DNA from: Apostichopus japonicus
Taxonomy: Eukaryota; Echinodermata; Holothuroidea; Aspidochirotida; Stichopodidae
Direction of reading: 5' to 3'
Assembly (NCBI RefSeq): GCF_037975245.1
Contig: NC_092570.1
Span: 10,251,501-10,315,500 of the forward strand
Length of the DNA stretch: 64,000 nucleotides
Under the pieces are notes generated by a model. That model had not been told where the DNA came from. It saw nothing but the letters and a program-made list of their open reading frames with translations, and did no database searches. The position numbers and the translations under genes are program-made. Numbering within the stretch: position 1 is the first letter of the stretch; each line of letters opens with the position of its first letter. Shown piece by piece: positions 34,901 through 46,094 of the stretch.

Positions 34901-37400
34901 TATCTGTCACTTAAGTCAGAGAATACATCAGTCTACCAATTACACTCAGTAAGGACGATGCAATGAGGCATAAATTAGTACAAAAGACGTGCGAATGAAG
35001 TAATACTCTTTGTGGACCTCCAAACTATGCTGTATTGAATGTAACTGTTGGTAAGGCTCACCGACAAGAAGCAGCCGAACGATACTTGTCACGTAGAAGT
35101 TAGATTTAGAGGCAACCAATAAATTACTCTGGACATGACTTTGCTTGGTCTGAATTGTGTGAAAATGTTTAAAAAATTAGATTAATTTAATAGAAACTAA
35201 TTTGAAATATTTTCTTTTTTGACGTCCAGAAGCCAGCACCAAACCCAAACTCAAACGTAATTAAGAATCCGGACGCGAAATTCTACTATTGGTATTCTCA
35301 TCCGGAATTTCCCGAAGAAGATGTGTTCGAGTCAGTCACCAAGAAGAGTAAGTTTTCATCACAAGTGTATGGATGTCTTATACTTGAAAGCTTACACATG
35401 TGGCAGACAATGTGATACTAAGCCTATAAGAAAGACTAAATATTCAACATTGCTGAAGTATGAAGCTAGCACGAAGTATTTATAAACCATCCTGTTCAAT
35501 GAAATTATCCATTGTCGTAATTGTGAATTAGTTTATCCTTTACCTAAAGCACAGCTTTATATCCTCAACAGCCCCTGCCGCTTTCTATACATTAGGGTAG
35601 ATACATGTGAAAAATATTTATATTTGTATTCGACAAACTCAAGACCAGTTCTATTATAGCAATGTATACACTTGTAGTGACTGATCATTGGTTTCTGTGT
35701 TTCATGGCTGATTTGATGAGCTTCTTAAATACATATGACATTGGGAGGATATACAGATACATATATTATAACATAGGGAGGATATACTGATACATATAAT
35801 ATAACATAGGGAGGATATACTGATACATATAATATAACATAGGGAGGATATACTGATACATATAACATGGGGAGGATATACTGATACATATAATATAGCA
35901 TGTGGAGGATATACTGATACATATAACATGGGGAGGATATACTGATACATATAATATAACATAGGGAGGATATACTGATACATATAACATGGGGAGGATA
36001 TACTGATACATATAACATGGGGAGGATATACTGATACATATAACATGGGGAGGATATACTGATACATATAATATAACATAGGGAGGATATACTGATACAT
36101 ATAAAATACCATAGGGAGGATATACTGATACATATAACATGGGGAGGATATACTGATACATATAATATAACACAGGGAGGATATACTGAGACATGTAATA
36201 TAGCATGGGGTGGATATACTAGTACATATAATATATAACATGGGGAGGATATACTGATACATATAATATATAACATGGGGAGGATATACTGATACATACA
36301 AAATATAATGGGGAGGATATACTGATCACATATACTATAACCTGGATGGATATACTGATACATATAATAAAGCATCGTGAGGATATACATATAATATATA
36401 ATGGGGTGGATATATTGATACATATAATATAACATGGGGAGGATGCATATTATATAGCATGGGGAGGATATACTGAATCATATTATATAACAAGGGGAGG
36501 ATATATTGATACATATAACATAGCATGGGGAGGATATACTGATACATGTAATATAGCATGGAGAGGATATATTGATACATATAATATAACATGAGGAGGA
36601 TATACTGATACATACAATATGACATAGGGAGGATATACTGATACATACAATATATAATGGGGAGGATATACTGATACATATACTATAACCTGGATGGATA
36701 TATGTGATACATATAATATAGCATCGTGAGGATATACTGATACATATAATATATAATGGGGTGGATATATTGATACATATAATATAACATGGGGAGGATG
36801 CATATAATATAGCATGGGGAGGATATATTGAATCATATTATATAACATGGGGAGGATTTACTGATACATTTAATATCGCATCGGGAGGCTATACTGATAC
36901 ATATTATATTGCATGGGGAGGATATACTGATACATATAATATATAATGGGAGGATATACTGATACATATAATAAAGCATTGGGAGGATAAACTGATACAT
37001 ATAATATAACATGGGGAGGATATACTGATACATATTATATTGCATGGGGAGGATATACTGATACATGTAATATATAATGGGAGGATATACTGATACATAT
37101 GATATAGCAAGGGAAGGATATACTGATACATATAATATAACATGGGGAGGATATACTGATACATATAATATAACATGGGGAGGATATACTGATACATGTA
37201 ATATAACATAGGGAGGATATACTGATACATATAATATAACATGGGGAGGATATACTGATACATGTAATATAATTAATATTTTCTTGTCCTCAGATCACTT
37301 CATTCAAGTCACAGAGAACAATGCACTCGTTGTGCGGAAGTGCTCCTCAGCATCCCAAGTAGCTGCGAATGGCCGATTCCGAGTAATCAATGCAAAGTAG
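25464..37400 (+). CDS. Gene A: PDZ plus IL-1-like beta-trefoil protein, 437 aa
   Basis: The coding sequence joins 25464-25916, 28456-28610, 30467-30575, 32162-32243, 32669-32836, 34301-34422, 35230-35347 and 37294-37400 (1314 nt). All seven introns are GT-AG and the frame is continuous. Residues 1-151 are an acidic, Ser/Thr-rich leader with no signal peptide or membrane segment. Residues about 158-255 form a PDZ domain: loop IGFGLHL, then HAARVMEDGLA, then CGDIIRKLNG. Residues about 268-437 look like a beta-trefoil with KYLRVDG, FHMELYQGG and RVCVIRN strands, then KFYYWY, VFESVTKKNHFIQV and GRFRV. The F-E-S-V-x5-F-I pattern (F396-S398) resembles the IL-1 family signature, though the usual Pro is absent. 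The start has A at -3 and is the first in-frame ATG after the TATA box. Predicted role: leaderless, inducible cytokine-like protein tied to a PDZ scaffold (inference). FGF- or fascin-type trefoils are alternatives. Its paralogue is gene B. Confidence 0.85.
26150..26275. repeat. Short tandem duplication in gene A intron 1
   Basis: The 38-bp phrase ccccaaccaccaccactcatataatcccatgggcac occurs twice in direct tandem after a poly-C run. Confidence 0.8.
26815..27127. mobile_element. hAT-like MITE in gene A intron 1, perfect 8-bp duplication
   Basis: Starts CAGGGACGTAGCCAGG and ends with the complement of CAGGCGCGTAGCCAAGG. The flanks are gtactcta at 26807-26814 and gtactcta at 27128-27135. 313 bp, no coding capacity. 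A relative is at 31058-31740. Confidence 0.9.
28456..28610 (+). CDS. Gene A exon 2 (PDZ first half)
   Basis: 155 nt between ccccacag| and |gtaagg, phase 0 in and 2 out. It contains NQTIGFGLHLEEH and HAARVMEDGLAFKSHL: the carboxylate-binding loop, the second strand and the alpha-A region of a PDZ domain. It aligns with gene B exon 2 (158 nt). Confidence 0.9.
30467..30575 (+). CDS. Gene A exon 3 (PDZ second half)
   Basis: 109 nt between ccttgaag| and |gtgagt. It reads CGDIIRKLNGFDLEGLKIED..., the classic D-x-I-x-x-[LI]-N-G turn of PDZ domains followed by the alpha-B helix. Length and phase are identical to gene B exon 3. Confidence 0.9.
31058..31740. mobile_element. hAT-like element in gene A intron 3
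   Basis: The ends are CAGGCGCGTAGCAACTTCAGG and the complement of CAGGCGCGTAGCCAAGG. The left part is closely similar to the MITE at 26815-27127, including cagcgtacaagaaaattt and ggaaatggcactt. No target duplication was found. A further hAT-type end (CAGGGGCGGCGATTCG at 31007) abuts it on the left, suggesting nesting. Confidence 0.65.
32024..32048. repeat. (TG)n microsatellite in gene A intron 3
   Basis: Twelve to thirteen TG dinucleotides upstream of exon 4. Confidence 0.9.
32162..32243 (+). CDS. Gene A exon 4 (PDZ end and linker)
   Basis: 82 nt between ttttgaaag| and |gtaagg, phase 0 in and 1 out. It encodes VVERITEDESGNLVVYEVEL followed by TITLALS. Gene B exon 4 has the same length and a matching ending. 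Confidence 0.9.
32669..32836 (+). CDS. Gene A exon 5 (trefoil start)
   Basis: 168 nt between ttattttag| and |gtaagt. It contains LRYQSTTKLKYITQTPFN and SPKYLRVDGRKVKM. Gene B exon 5 has exactly the same length with LLRYKSTTNPRYISQQPFN and SPKYLRMDGNRVSM. Confidence 0.9.
33700..33775. repeat. (TATG)n microsatellite in gene A intron 5
   Basis: A run of about 17 tatg units, which yields spurious ORFs on both strands. Confidence 0.9.
34161..34173 (+). promoter_or_regulatory. Perfect DR1 motif in gene A intron 5
   Basis: AGGTCAAAGGTCA, two nuclear-receptor half-sites spaced by 1 (the RXR/HNF4/PPAR type). It is part of a dispersed repeat family, so it may be incidental. Confidence 0.4.
34301..34422 (+). 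CDS. Gene A exon 6 (trefoil middle)
   Basis: 122 nt between acttgcag| and |gtaaat. It encodes FHMELYQGGSKHRRVCVIRN and HILDHDAGNST. Gene B exon 6 (119 nt) has FRMELYETGSKSQYRVCVIR and a matching loop. Confidence 0.9.
35230..35347 (+). CDS. Gene A exon 7 (trefoil, FESV motif)
   Basis: 118 nt between gacgtccag| and |gtaagt. It encodes PDAKFYYWYSHPEF and EEDVFESVTKK, the most strongly conserved block between the two paralogues. Confidence 0.9.
35730..37268. repeat. 33-bp minisatellite, about 1.5 kb, in gene A intron 7
   Basis: The unit aggatatactgatacatataatataacatgggg (33 bp, with shorter variants of about 24-27 bp) is repeated about 45 times. It ends only some 25 bp before exon 8. Because 33 is a multiple of 3, the minus strand shows ORFs of up to 236 codons with a repeating (MLYYMYQYILP) pattern. 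These are artefacts and not genes. Confidence 0.97.
37294..37400 (+). CDS. Gene A exon 8 (C-terminus and stop)
   Basis: 107 nt after cttgtcctcag|. It encodes NHFIQVTENNALVVRK, then GRFRVINAK and TAG at 37398-37400. It aligns with gene B exon 8 (YFMTVGSNNSLGIEYF, GRFRVNNV). Confidence 0.9.
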
Positions 37401-37464
37401 AATTTTTGTAACTCCAGAAGTTTAACTTCATTTAGGATGAGATAGGTCTTTGAGCATTGTACAT

Positions 37465-37735
37465 CAAGTCCCCCACTAGGCACCAGTCCCACACCAGGCA
37501 CCAGTCCCATACCAGGCACCAGTCCCCACTAGGCACCAGTCCCCCACCAGGCACCAGTCCCATACCAAGCACCAGTCCTCCACCAGGCACCAGTCCCCCC
37601 ACCAGACACCAGTCTCACACCAGGCACCAGTCACCCAGGCACCAGTCCCCTACCAGGTACCAGTCCCCTACCAGGTACCAGCACTCTACCAGGCACCAGT
37701 CCCCCACCATGCACCAGCCCCCACCATGCACCAAT
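37465..37735. repeat. 20-bp minisatellite in the gene A 3' UTR
   Basis: The unit caccagtcccataccaggca is repeated about 13 times, starting 65 nt after the stop codon. It lies before the first plausible polyadenylation signal (ATTAAA at 37781-37786), so it is probably transcribed into the mRNA. The Pro/His-rich and Trp/Gly-rich ORFs over it are repeat artefacts. Confidence 0.9.
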
Positions 37736-37780
37736 TTATTTTTTGTTTTTTTGTTGTTGTAAATACTTATGTACTGGCCG

Positions 37781-37786
37781 ATTAAA
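37781..37786 (+). terminator. Candidate gene A poly(A) signal
   Basis: ATTAAA, the common variant signal, lies 381 nt after the stop codon and just beyond the 3' UTR minisatellite and a T-rich stretch. It is the first candidate seen; use is not proven. Confidence 0.35.
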
Positions 37787-39880
37787 CCCAAGATGCTGAT
37801 TAGAAACCGTCTTAATTTGATCAGTCCATACATTAGGTCATAAGAAACATACTTGCTGACAATTATAACAAAGAAGTGAACATACCTTATGTAACTAAGT
37901 AGTGTTCAGTTATGAGACACGGGTGAGAGGTGTTTGTGTAGCTATCTCTCTCTATGGGAATGATGTTAGGGGGGTGTCAGGGGGTAGTGATATCTATAAG
38001 CGGCCAGAATTACCACGGCACAAATTTACGTGCTGTTTTTGAGGAATATATTATTTGCGACTCTTAGAATAATGTGGGCCTATATAATGAAGACATAGGT
38101 TTCCGCTTGTATAGTCCATCTGAATAGCATCTTGTAGTCTATTTATTTTGTATAAATATGAATCTCCTCTGTATTCATTGAATTTTACGTTATATTTATT
38201 TTTATTTCATGGCTTCCAAGTGATCTGTCACTATAGTAGCCTACATTTGCACATCTTGCGTGACATTTCTACATGTGATATTACAAAACGAAGTTTGATG
38301 TCCACACAGTTTCCTGTGGACATTCTGTTAGAAAGTTGCACATTGTATAGATCAAACCTTTTCATTACAACCATGAGAAACTATGAACAAATAATAGTTG
38401 ACATTGTATTCAACATGTCCCTTTTGTGTCGTGTCGGTTATTTTTCATTCTCCATCACTGATTCATATAACATTTACTTTTTGAATATAATTTGCTTAAA
38501 ATTTAACCAGATGTGCTAGTGGTCGGTCACTATAGTAGCCGACATTTGCACATCTTGCCTGACATTTCTACATGTGATCTGTCACAATGAATTTTGATGT
38601 CCGCACAGTTCCCTCGAGCTGTGGTACTAGAAAGTTACACATTGTATCGATAAAACCTTTTTATTGCAATTCGTTTGTCTATATTTTCTGTATTCTTTAG
38701 TGTGTGAAATGATACTTATTAGGCCACTCAAACATTATTTGAAACTTCATTAATGTTACACTATCATAAATATAGTGGTATGCCTATTGACTTTCAGACA
38801 TGTCGTAAATTCGAAACTGATTGTGGCAGAAATAAGTCCGCATCGATAACAGCCCAATATGTATTTTGCATCATCATCATCTTCTACATTCTCGTGGAAC
38901 TAGTATATATCCTTTAACTAAACTTCATTGTGGCATTCCACATAACACATAGTACTTTCATTGTCATCAAGTACTTGAGGATAAGTCTCAAGTCTAGTGT
39001 CAAGTCACAAATGATTCGACTTGAGTTACCGCTAACACTGAAGGGTAACAATGCACGGTATCTATTCAGTTCTACCTGTAAATATGTGTGTTTGTGTTTT
39101 TTGGTGTTTTTGTGTGTGTGTGTGTACTGGTGTATATTCGTTTCGTGAATGCGCTTGTAATATATTTTATCGATTCATCACCTTTTTTGCTAATCATAAG
39201 AGTGTTTATGGGAAATCTGTGCATAGTATAGGCTATTAGATGATAATATAACCTGGAAGTTAGTTACACTGCAAAGAAGATGGATGTAGTTGTGATTTGG
39301 TGTAAAATATAAACCTTTGAAACTTATGTTGTGTTTTCTTAGTTGAAATCGAAAAGAAGAAGAAGTAATTACATCATCAAAATATATATGCTATTGGTAC
39401 ATTTATCTCATTTTTGGAGAATGTTTGTAATAAATGGTGAATTGTTTCATGCCCAAATCTTGTGACCCAACTTATTTCATATGCTGTATGATTCGTCATC
39501 ATGTCTAGAAATGACATCATCAGTCCAACCATATACTTGTGCATTGAATCATTTTCCTGATATAATTGCTTGTTTAAGCAAAATGTTAGATAACTCTGGA
39601 AATACACAATAGTTTCTGACCCGTCGAATGAACTTAAATCTGAAGTCAACCTCGCCGGTTTGAGAGCTGGGCTGCAATGTATACCAACCTCGCCGGTATG
39701 AAGTATTCTCCTACTCTTTGATCCAGTGCCGCAGTTACGCAAAGGAATCACAATGTAGAATAAAGATAGATGCACACTGCCGCGGTCTACTTGTGCACGA
39801 ACAAAGTCTGTGTGTGAGCTCATTGTTTGTCAAACTTATCTTTGAGAATTTGATAGAGACGGCTGTTATGAATCATTTAC
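37787..39880. repeat. Intergenic with an about 155-bp direct duplication
   Basis: Two diverged copies lie at 38215-38370 and 38519-38675. They share cactatagtagcc-acatttgcacatcttg, gacatttctacatgtgat and aaagtt-cacattgtat. The rest of the stretch has no gene I can support. Confidence 0.6.
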
Positions 39881-40720
39881 CCCTCCACCCTCCACAGCCA
39901 GGAGACACAACCCTAACCCTCCTCATTGGTATATTATGTGATAGCTAAAACTGTCATAAACAACCTACGCCCTCCTCTACCCACCCTCCACAGCCAAGAG
40001 ACACAACCCTAACCCTCCTCATTGGTATATTATGTGATAGCTAAAACTGTCATAACAACCCACGCCCTCCTCTACCCACCCTCCACAGCCAGGAGACACA
40101 ACCATAACCCTCCTCATTGGTATATTATGTGATAGCTAAAACTGTCATAACAACCCACGCCCTCCTCTACCCACCCTCCACAGCCAAGAGACACAACCCT
40201 AACCCTCCTCATTGGTATATTATGTGATAGCTAAAACTGTCATAACAACCCACGCCCTCCTCTACCCACCCTCCACAGCCAAGAGACATAAACCTTACCA
40301 TGATCATTGGTCTATATGTGATAGCTAAAACTGCCATGAACAACGTACCCACTCCTCTCCCCACCCTTAACAGCCAGGAGACAAAAACCATACCATGATC
40401 ATTGGTCTGTATGTGATAGCTATAACTGTGATGAACAACTTACGCACCCCTCCTCACCCCACCCTCAACAGCCAGGAGAAATAAACCCAACCATCATTGT
40501 TGGTGAATATGTGATAGCTATAACTGTAATGAACAACTTAAGCCCACCTCTCCCCACCCTCCACAGCCAGGGTACATAAACCTAACCATCATCATTGGTT
40601 TATGTGTGATAGCTATAACTGTCATGTACAACTAACCCCCCCCCCCTCTCCCCACCCTCCACAGCCAGGAGAAATAAACCCAACCATCATAATTGTTCTA
40701 TAAATCACATTAAAAAACAT
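39880..40720. repeat. 95-bp tandem array
   Basis: About nine copies of a 95-bp unit (ctccacagccaagagacacaaccctaaccctcctcattggt...). The first five are nearly identical and the later ones are diverged. The aaccctaaccct inside each unit resembles telomere repeat, but only two units occur, so a telomeric origin is not supported. Confidence 0.95.
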
Positions 40721-43700
40721 GGATATCGCCTACCTTCAGAATACCAAGGTTTCTGTGCAGAGTGTTGGTGGGATAAGAACGATGGTTGAACGTAGCAGTT
40801 TGTGGTTTCAATGATAATCGTAACCTGTGCATTCATGATGGCGTATATGTGTGTGTGAGTGCGTTTGTGACACCCAGTTTCTAAACACGATATCTGAAGA
40901 AGGGAAGGTCAGACAAATTTCATAATTAGTGTGTAGAAGTACCACATTGAGTACAAGAAGCCTATTGTTTTTGGTGGAGGTCATTTGGGGTCAGCGAAAG
41001 CCAAGACTTCACGTCACTACGTTATCAAGACATCGAGCTGTCTTTTCCCCGTCATCGAGCTGTATTTTCAAGTGATCCGTAATAGTACCTGTTGATGGCG
41101 CCAATATTGCCCAAATGTACGGAAGCGTAGAGGGGACATTGCTCACTTAATAGAACTTGTCAAAGCGTAAAAAAAATCAAAGTTACCCTTTTACACACTT
41201 TTTAAAAAATGTCAAACTTCAGAAAATTGTCGTTTGCATATTAAGTACAACTCTTCAAATGCCAACATTCAGAAAATTGACATTTTGCACATTACTTACA
41301 ACTCGTCAAAACATCAACACTCTGAAAACTACCGCTTTGCGCACTTCCTGAAAGCTAGTCAAAAGGTAAAAATTCTGAAAATTGTGCTATTTAATGCTCA
41401 GGCCGAACATCAAGGCGGGTCCGCATACAAATTACTAGGCCTACTCATTATTTATTATTATTTATTTATTAATTAATGTTGTTATGAATAATGAATTTTG
41501 CAACGATTTTGGCAACGATTGCCTCTCAGCACGATCGAGATTGTAGTTCGGTCACCGGCGGCAAGCAAGAAAACTTTTAACATTATATAGGGCCTATACA
41601 CAACGAGAACTGTCGCTTATCAAATAGGAATGATGATCAAACTGACCCCTTCATGAAATGTATTATAATCAGCAATGAAGAGAATGTTGTCGAATATTCG
41701 TTCAATCGTAATATTTTTTCTCAAATGAGAATGTTCTTTGTCTATTTTCACATGTTTAATTCCCTAGTGGGCCACTGAGCCTTCGAGGTTGTTTACAGGA
41801 CCATGGTAGAACATACATTTTTAGTCAGGTATTTTTGAATACCCAATAACCATAGGGTCCAGCGCCACTAAAAGAATCATCCTGCTCTCTTTTCACATGG
41901 TTAAATCATATGTGGGCCACGGGCCTATTCTGGCTGCTGCCTAGGTCGTGGTACAGCATAAAGTTGCTTTAATTGATATCTCAATGTCTAACGGGTATAC
42001 CACAAAACTAATTATCCTGGTCAATTTCTCACGTCTGATACAATGTTGGTGCGCCCTCGGACCCCCTAAAAGGTTACAGTTGCTGTACTATACGGTTCAT
42101 TAAAGCACCTTACATTGAGTTTTTTTCCAGCGCTTTTGGCCTTCTGGGTTCCCGGTCCAAAAATGAGTTGAGTTAATCAACTTCGCAAGTGATAGGGGAA
42201 AGAGGGCAGGGATGAAAGTGGGGAGGGTTTCCCTCTCTGATGAGAGGTTATAAAGAATCAGTATATGAATTTTTATGACTGGGATTGGGATCTGCGGTTG
42301 ATTGCCGTCAATTATACTGTAGAATTTTCATTTTACTGCCAATCTTAAAGAATAATCCTCTCTGAGACATCTTCATATCCGGTATAAAAGGATGATAGCT
42401 CAGGTCAAAGTTAATTTATGACTGCAGAAAATGGGCTTTATCCTCAGCAATGATCGTGGTGATCTTTGTATTCAGGGATCCGTATATTGGACATCTTAAA
42501 ATTGGACATCTCTCGACTGAGCGTCGGGAGGGCGCCCGCAGTCAATTCCACTTCATTTCTCTAATATCCGAAAAGTTTGTTTACCCTTTGCGATACACTT
42601 TGCACGTTAAACAGGATGTTTAACCTCACTGTGACTTGCCAAACTACCAAAATCCAGCACGTCGGTGGCCGACAACAATGGAAGAATGAGTCATAATTAC
42701 CTAACTTTGCTGCGTACGATAGAATCATAACAAAGGCTGAATAGGGACCGGATGTTCTGATTTCACTGATAACCAGATATGTATGCACACCCATAGAAAG
42801 ATAACAGAACCCGGTTTAAAGTCTGAAAACCTTAGTTTGATGTTCAACAGTAATAAACTGTGAAATTCGTCTGTAATTACTTGAGTTGTGTTTATAGATG
42901 TGAGTGCAATCTGTGACGATACTTATCCTAATGGAGTCACATAACCAGCTCCCCCATTCCTCCCCATTCCCCCACCCCCCCCCCCCCCCATTCCCATTAA
43001 ACAGAAATGTCCCACACAGTAACGTACTGCAGATAGATCTGTAAGCCCCTTTAAGCTCTAGGCTGACCTCATGACTTAAACTCATGCCCCCAACTTGCCC
43101 CGCCCCGCCTCACCCCATATCCCATATCTCACCCCATATCTCAGCGTAGGGAATTTAAAGCGACATATCATAATCGAAACTACCAAGTCGACAGTCATGA
43201 GTAACGGTACGAGTGCGACTTCGGCTGATCCGAGTCCGACCCGAGTTTGGACCATTTGAAACTTTGGGCAACCGCAGAGAGTTGTATTTGTGAAATTGTC
43301 GGGTTTTTTTTCTATACAGTTAGGTTATCGTGTGTGAGCGTCTGTGACACTTGCTTGGGTCCGCGGTAACTCAACAACTTCGGAGTTATGGATATTTGTC
43401 ATACTTGCTATGTAGATGTATTATAGTGAGAAGGTGTGCCATACTGTTTTGGCGCAGACCGTATGAATATTAATGAGGTTATGGGGTCAAACTTAAAAAT
43501 CTTTACATTACAATAACTCCGCAACCTTGAGTCGTATTGTAACCAAACTTGGTATACAGTTGTTGATTAATTGCTGGTATATGTAAGCCAACTTTTTGGG
43601 GACAATCTGGGCCAAAAAATATTTCGGTCCGATATTTGGGCCGGGTAGGTCCAGTTTATTTCCACCTCAAATGAATTTAGGACAAATTCTTTGGGCCCAA

Positions 43701-45045
43701 ATTTGTGGGGCCCGATATTTTTGGGACCATTGGGTCCAGATCGTTTGGGGTTCAATTTTTTTTTTGGGGGGGGGCAAATATATTTTTGAGCCACTTTGTC
43801 ATGGCCAAATATTTGGGACCACTTTCGCGCAAATTTTTATCGGGCCCAATTACTTTGAGAGGGACAGAAATTTTAAAATTGCAATAATTCCATAACCTTG
43901 AATCATATTAAATCCAAAATTGGAATACTGTTGTTGGTTAATAGCTGCTACATGTGGGCATAAATATTATGATATTGGGTGATGGCATACAACACTTTAA
44001 TATTCCACTAAGCAAGGAACCAAAGGTTGAGCTCTTTTCCGACATGTTCAACAGGTAGTTAATTCTGAAGGGTAAATGTCAAAGTCACAACAAATGCACC
44101 AAAGTGTGTAAGCTCTTTCGGACGGTTATGGTAAACAAATACCACACAAATAAACAACATCAGACAGCTTACTGAAATATGATATATGATTATGAATATG
44201 ATATGAATATGCATGATTATAATGATGACACATGTGCATTTTCATACGTTAGTATTGTTCATTGTTATTTAACTGTAATTATTCATTTTCGAAAATTATG
44301 ATTAATAAAACAAGTCAGTACAGTATACTTGCTTTACCTAAAAGGTTAAAGCGAAGCCCTTGTGTAATAATCGAACTGTAGTAACTATATATGGCACTGA
44401 GATATAGGCTAGACTGTAACTGCTTCCGATTTTTGCAGTATTTCTTGCCCCCTATTTGCCCCCCCCCCCTCCCCAGATTGCCTGGTGCCTCCACTGACTG
44501 CCAACATATCGGTGATTAGTGGTAGCCATACACCGGATGTCTTAACCAAACTTGTGATAAAACCTTGAAGGGATTGTTGGATATTATTTATTTTCGTGGG
44601 AAAAACAGGATATCAAAGTTCCGGCATGCATGACAGAGTCGATTCTACAATTAGCTTCATTAAACAGTCTTGTGTAGTTATCTATGACGTCATCGGCTGA
44701 TAAGACACGTTAACACTAGACGGTTGAAGGGTCCAAAGCACAAAGTCTAACGCCAGATCGGCGGCTTGTTGACACTTCTTGTTTAAAACAAAACCTATCC
44801 AACATTAACATTCAATGTATAAGAATAACAGACTTTAGCCTGGGAGACCCCCTCTTATGAAGGTGTAACGTTTTCCCATGCGGGGAGGGGCGGGGTGAGG
44901 GGGTTATTATATTTGTTGGAATATGATTTTCTAATATCCAATATTTCGTTAACGTTTTTACAATTATTTATCTCGTAACATTTTAAGCACAAAGGAAATG
45001 TTAAAACATTATGTAATTTTTACATTTTACGGTGCTATATCATAT
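40721..45045. other. Intergenic, dispersed repeats, no gene seen
   Basis: 40860-41020 is a copy of the gaggtca/atatctga dispersed family. 41090-41400 is the inverted relative of the sequence just upstream of gene A. 43320-43500 is another gaggtca-type copy. 43540-44010 repeats the block of 10230-11210. There are no splice-bounded coding frames. Confidence 0.45.
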
Positions 45046-45047
45046 AG

Positions 45048-45546
45048 GTTTTACCTCCATTAAGGTTATACTTCCATGTAGGTTATACGTCCATGTAGGT
45101 TATACTTCCATATAGGTTACCGTATACCTCTATCATGCTCCATGTATAGGTTATACTTCCATATGGGTTATACTTTCATTTAGGTTATACTTCCATGTAG
45201 GTTATACTTCATACGCCTCCATGTATAGATTATACTTCCATGTAGGTTATACTTCCAGGTAGGTTATACTTCCATATAGGTTATACTTCCATGTAGGTTA
45301 TACTTCCATGTAGGTTATACTTCCATGTAGGTTATACTTCCATATAGGTTATACTTCCATGTAGGTTATACTTCCATGTATAGGTTATACTTCCATGTAG
45401 GTTATACCTCCATGTATAGGTTGTACTTCCATGTAGGTTATACTTCCTTATAGGTTATACTTACATGTAGGTTATACTTACATCTAGGTTATATTTCCAT
45501 ATTGGTTATTCTTACATATTGGTTATACTTCCATATAGGTTATATC
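45048..45546. repeat. 17-bp minisatellite (aggttatacttccatgt)n
   Basis: About 28 copies of a 17-bp unit with occasional insertions of tata or cctc. No long ORF. It lies between the tails of the two paralogous genes. Confidence 0.95.
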
Positions 45547-45600
45547 TTATGCCGTCGACACTGAATTCGCACTTACTTAGATTACCAGAGAGTCAATGAC

Positions 45601-45954
45601 CAGGCGCGTATCCAGGGGGCGTTGGGGGCGCGCGCCCCCCGGGTAAGAAAAAAGAGGAGAGGAAAAAAAAGAGAGAAGAAAAAAAGGGAAAAAGAGGGGG
45701 AAGGAAGGGTAGGAAGGAAGGAAGGGAAAAGAAAAAGAAGAAAGACAGAAGAAGGAAGAAAGGAGGGAAAAGAAAAAACGGCAAGAAACCGGGAAGAGAA
45801 AGAGGAACAGTGACATAATTACAGGGCTGATCCATATATTATATACACAGGGTAGCCAGTGACGGATCGATGCTTTCGGAAGGGGCGTGCGCCTCACCCT
45901 ACCCCTTAAACCGACAACTCCATTTTGATGTTCCATTTTTCCTCTCTCACTCTC

Positions 45955-46030
<76 letters not shown>

Positions 46031-46094
46031 TGAGAGAGGAAAAATTGAAACAACAAAATGTGCCGCCCGGGTTAGAATCCTGGATACGCCTTTG
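45601..46094. mobile_element. Probable hAT-like MITE with purine tract and (AT)n
   Basis: The ends are CAGGCGCGTATCCAGGGGG and the complement of CAAAGGCGTATCCAGG. The interior holds a 150-bp purine tract (45648-45815) and an uninterrupted (AT)n of about 70 bp (45958-46027). No convincing target duplication was found. The purine tract may form triplex DNA. Confidence 0.55.

Noticed and set aside
35702-37263. Long minus-strand ORFs (up to 236 codons, Tyr/Met/Ile/Pro-rich)
   Set aside because: They follow a 33-bp tandem repeat in an intron of gene A. The period is a multiple of 3, so frames stay open by construction, and the translated pattern is the same in several frames.
39900-40270. aaccctaaccct as interstitial telomere repeat
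   Set aside because: Only two hexamer-like units per 95-bp repeat. It is a constant part of the array unit and not a TTAGGG tract.
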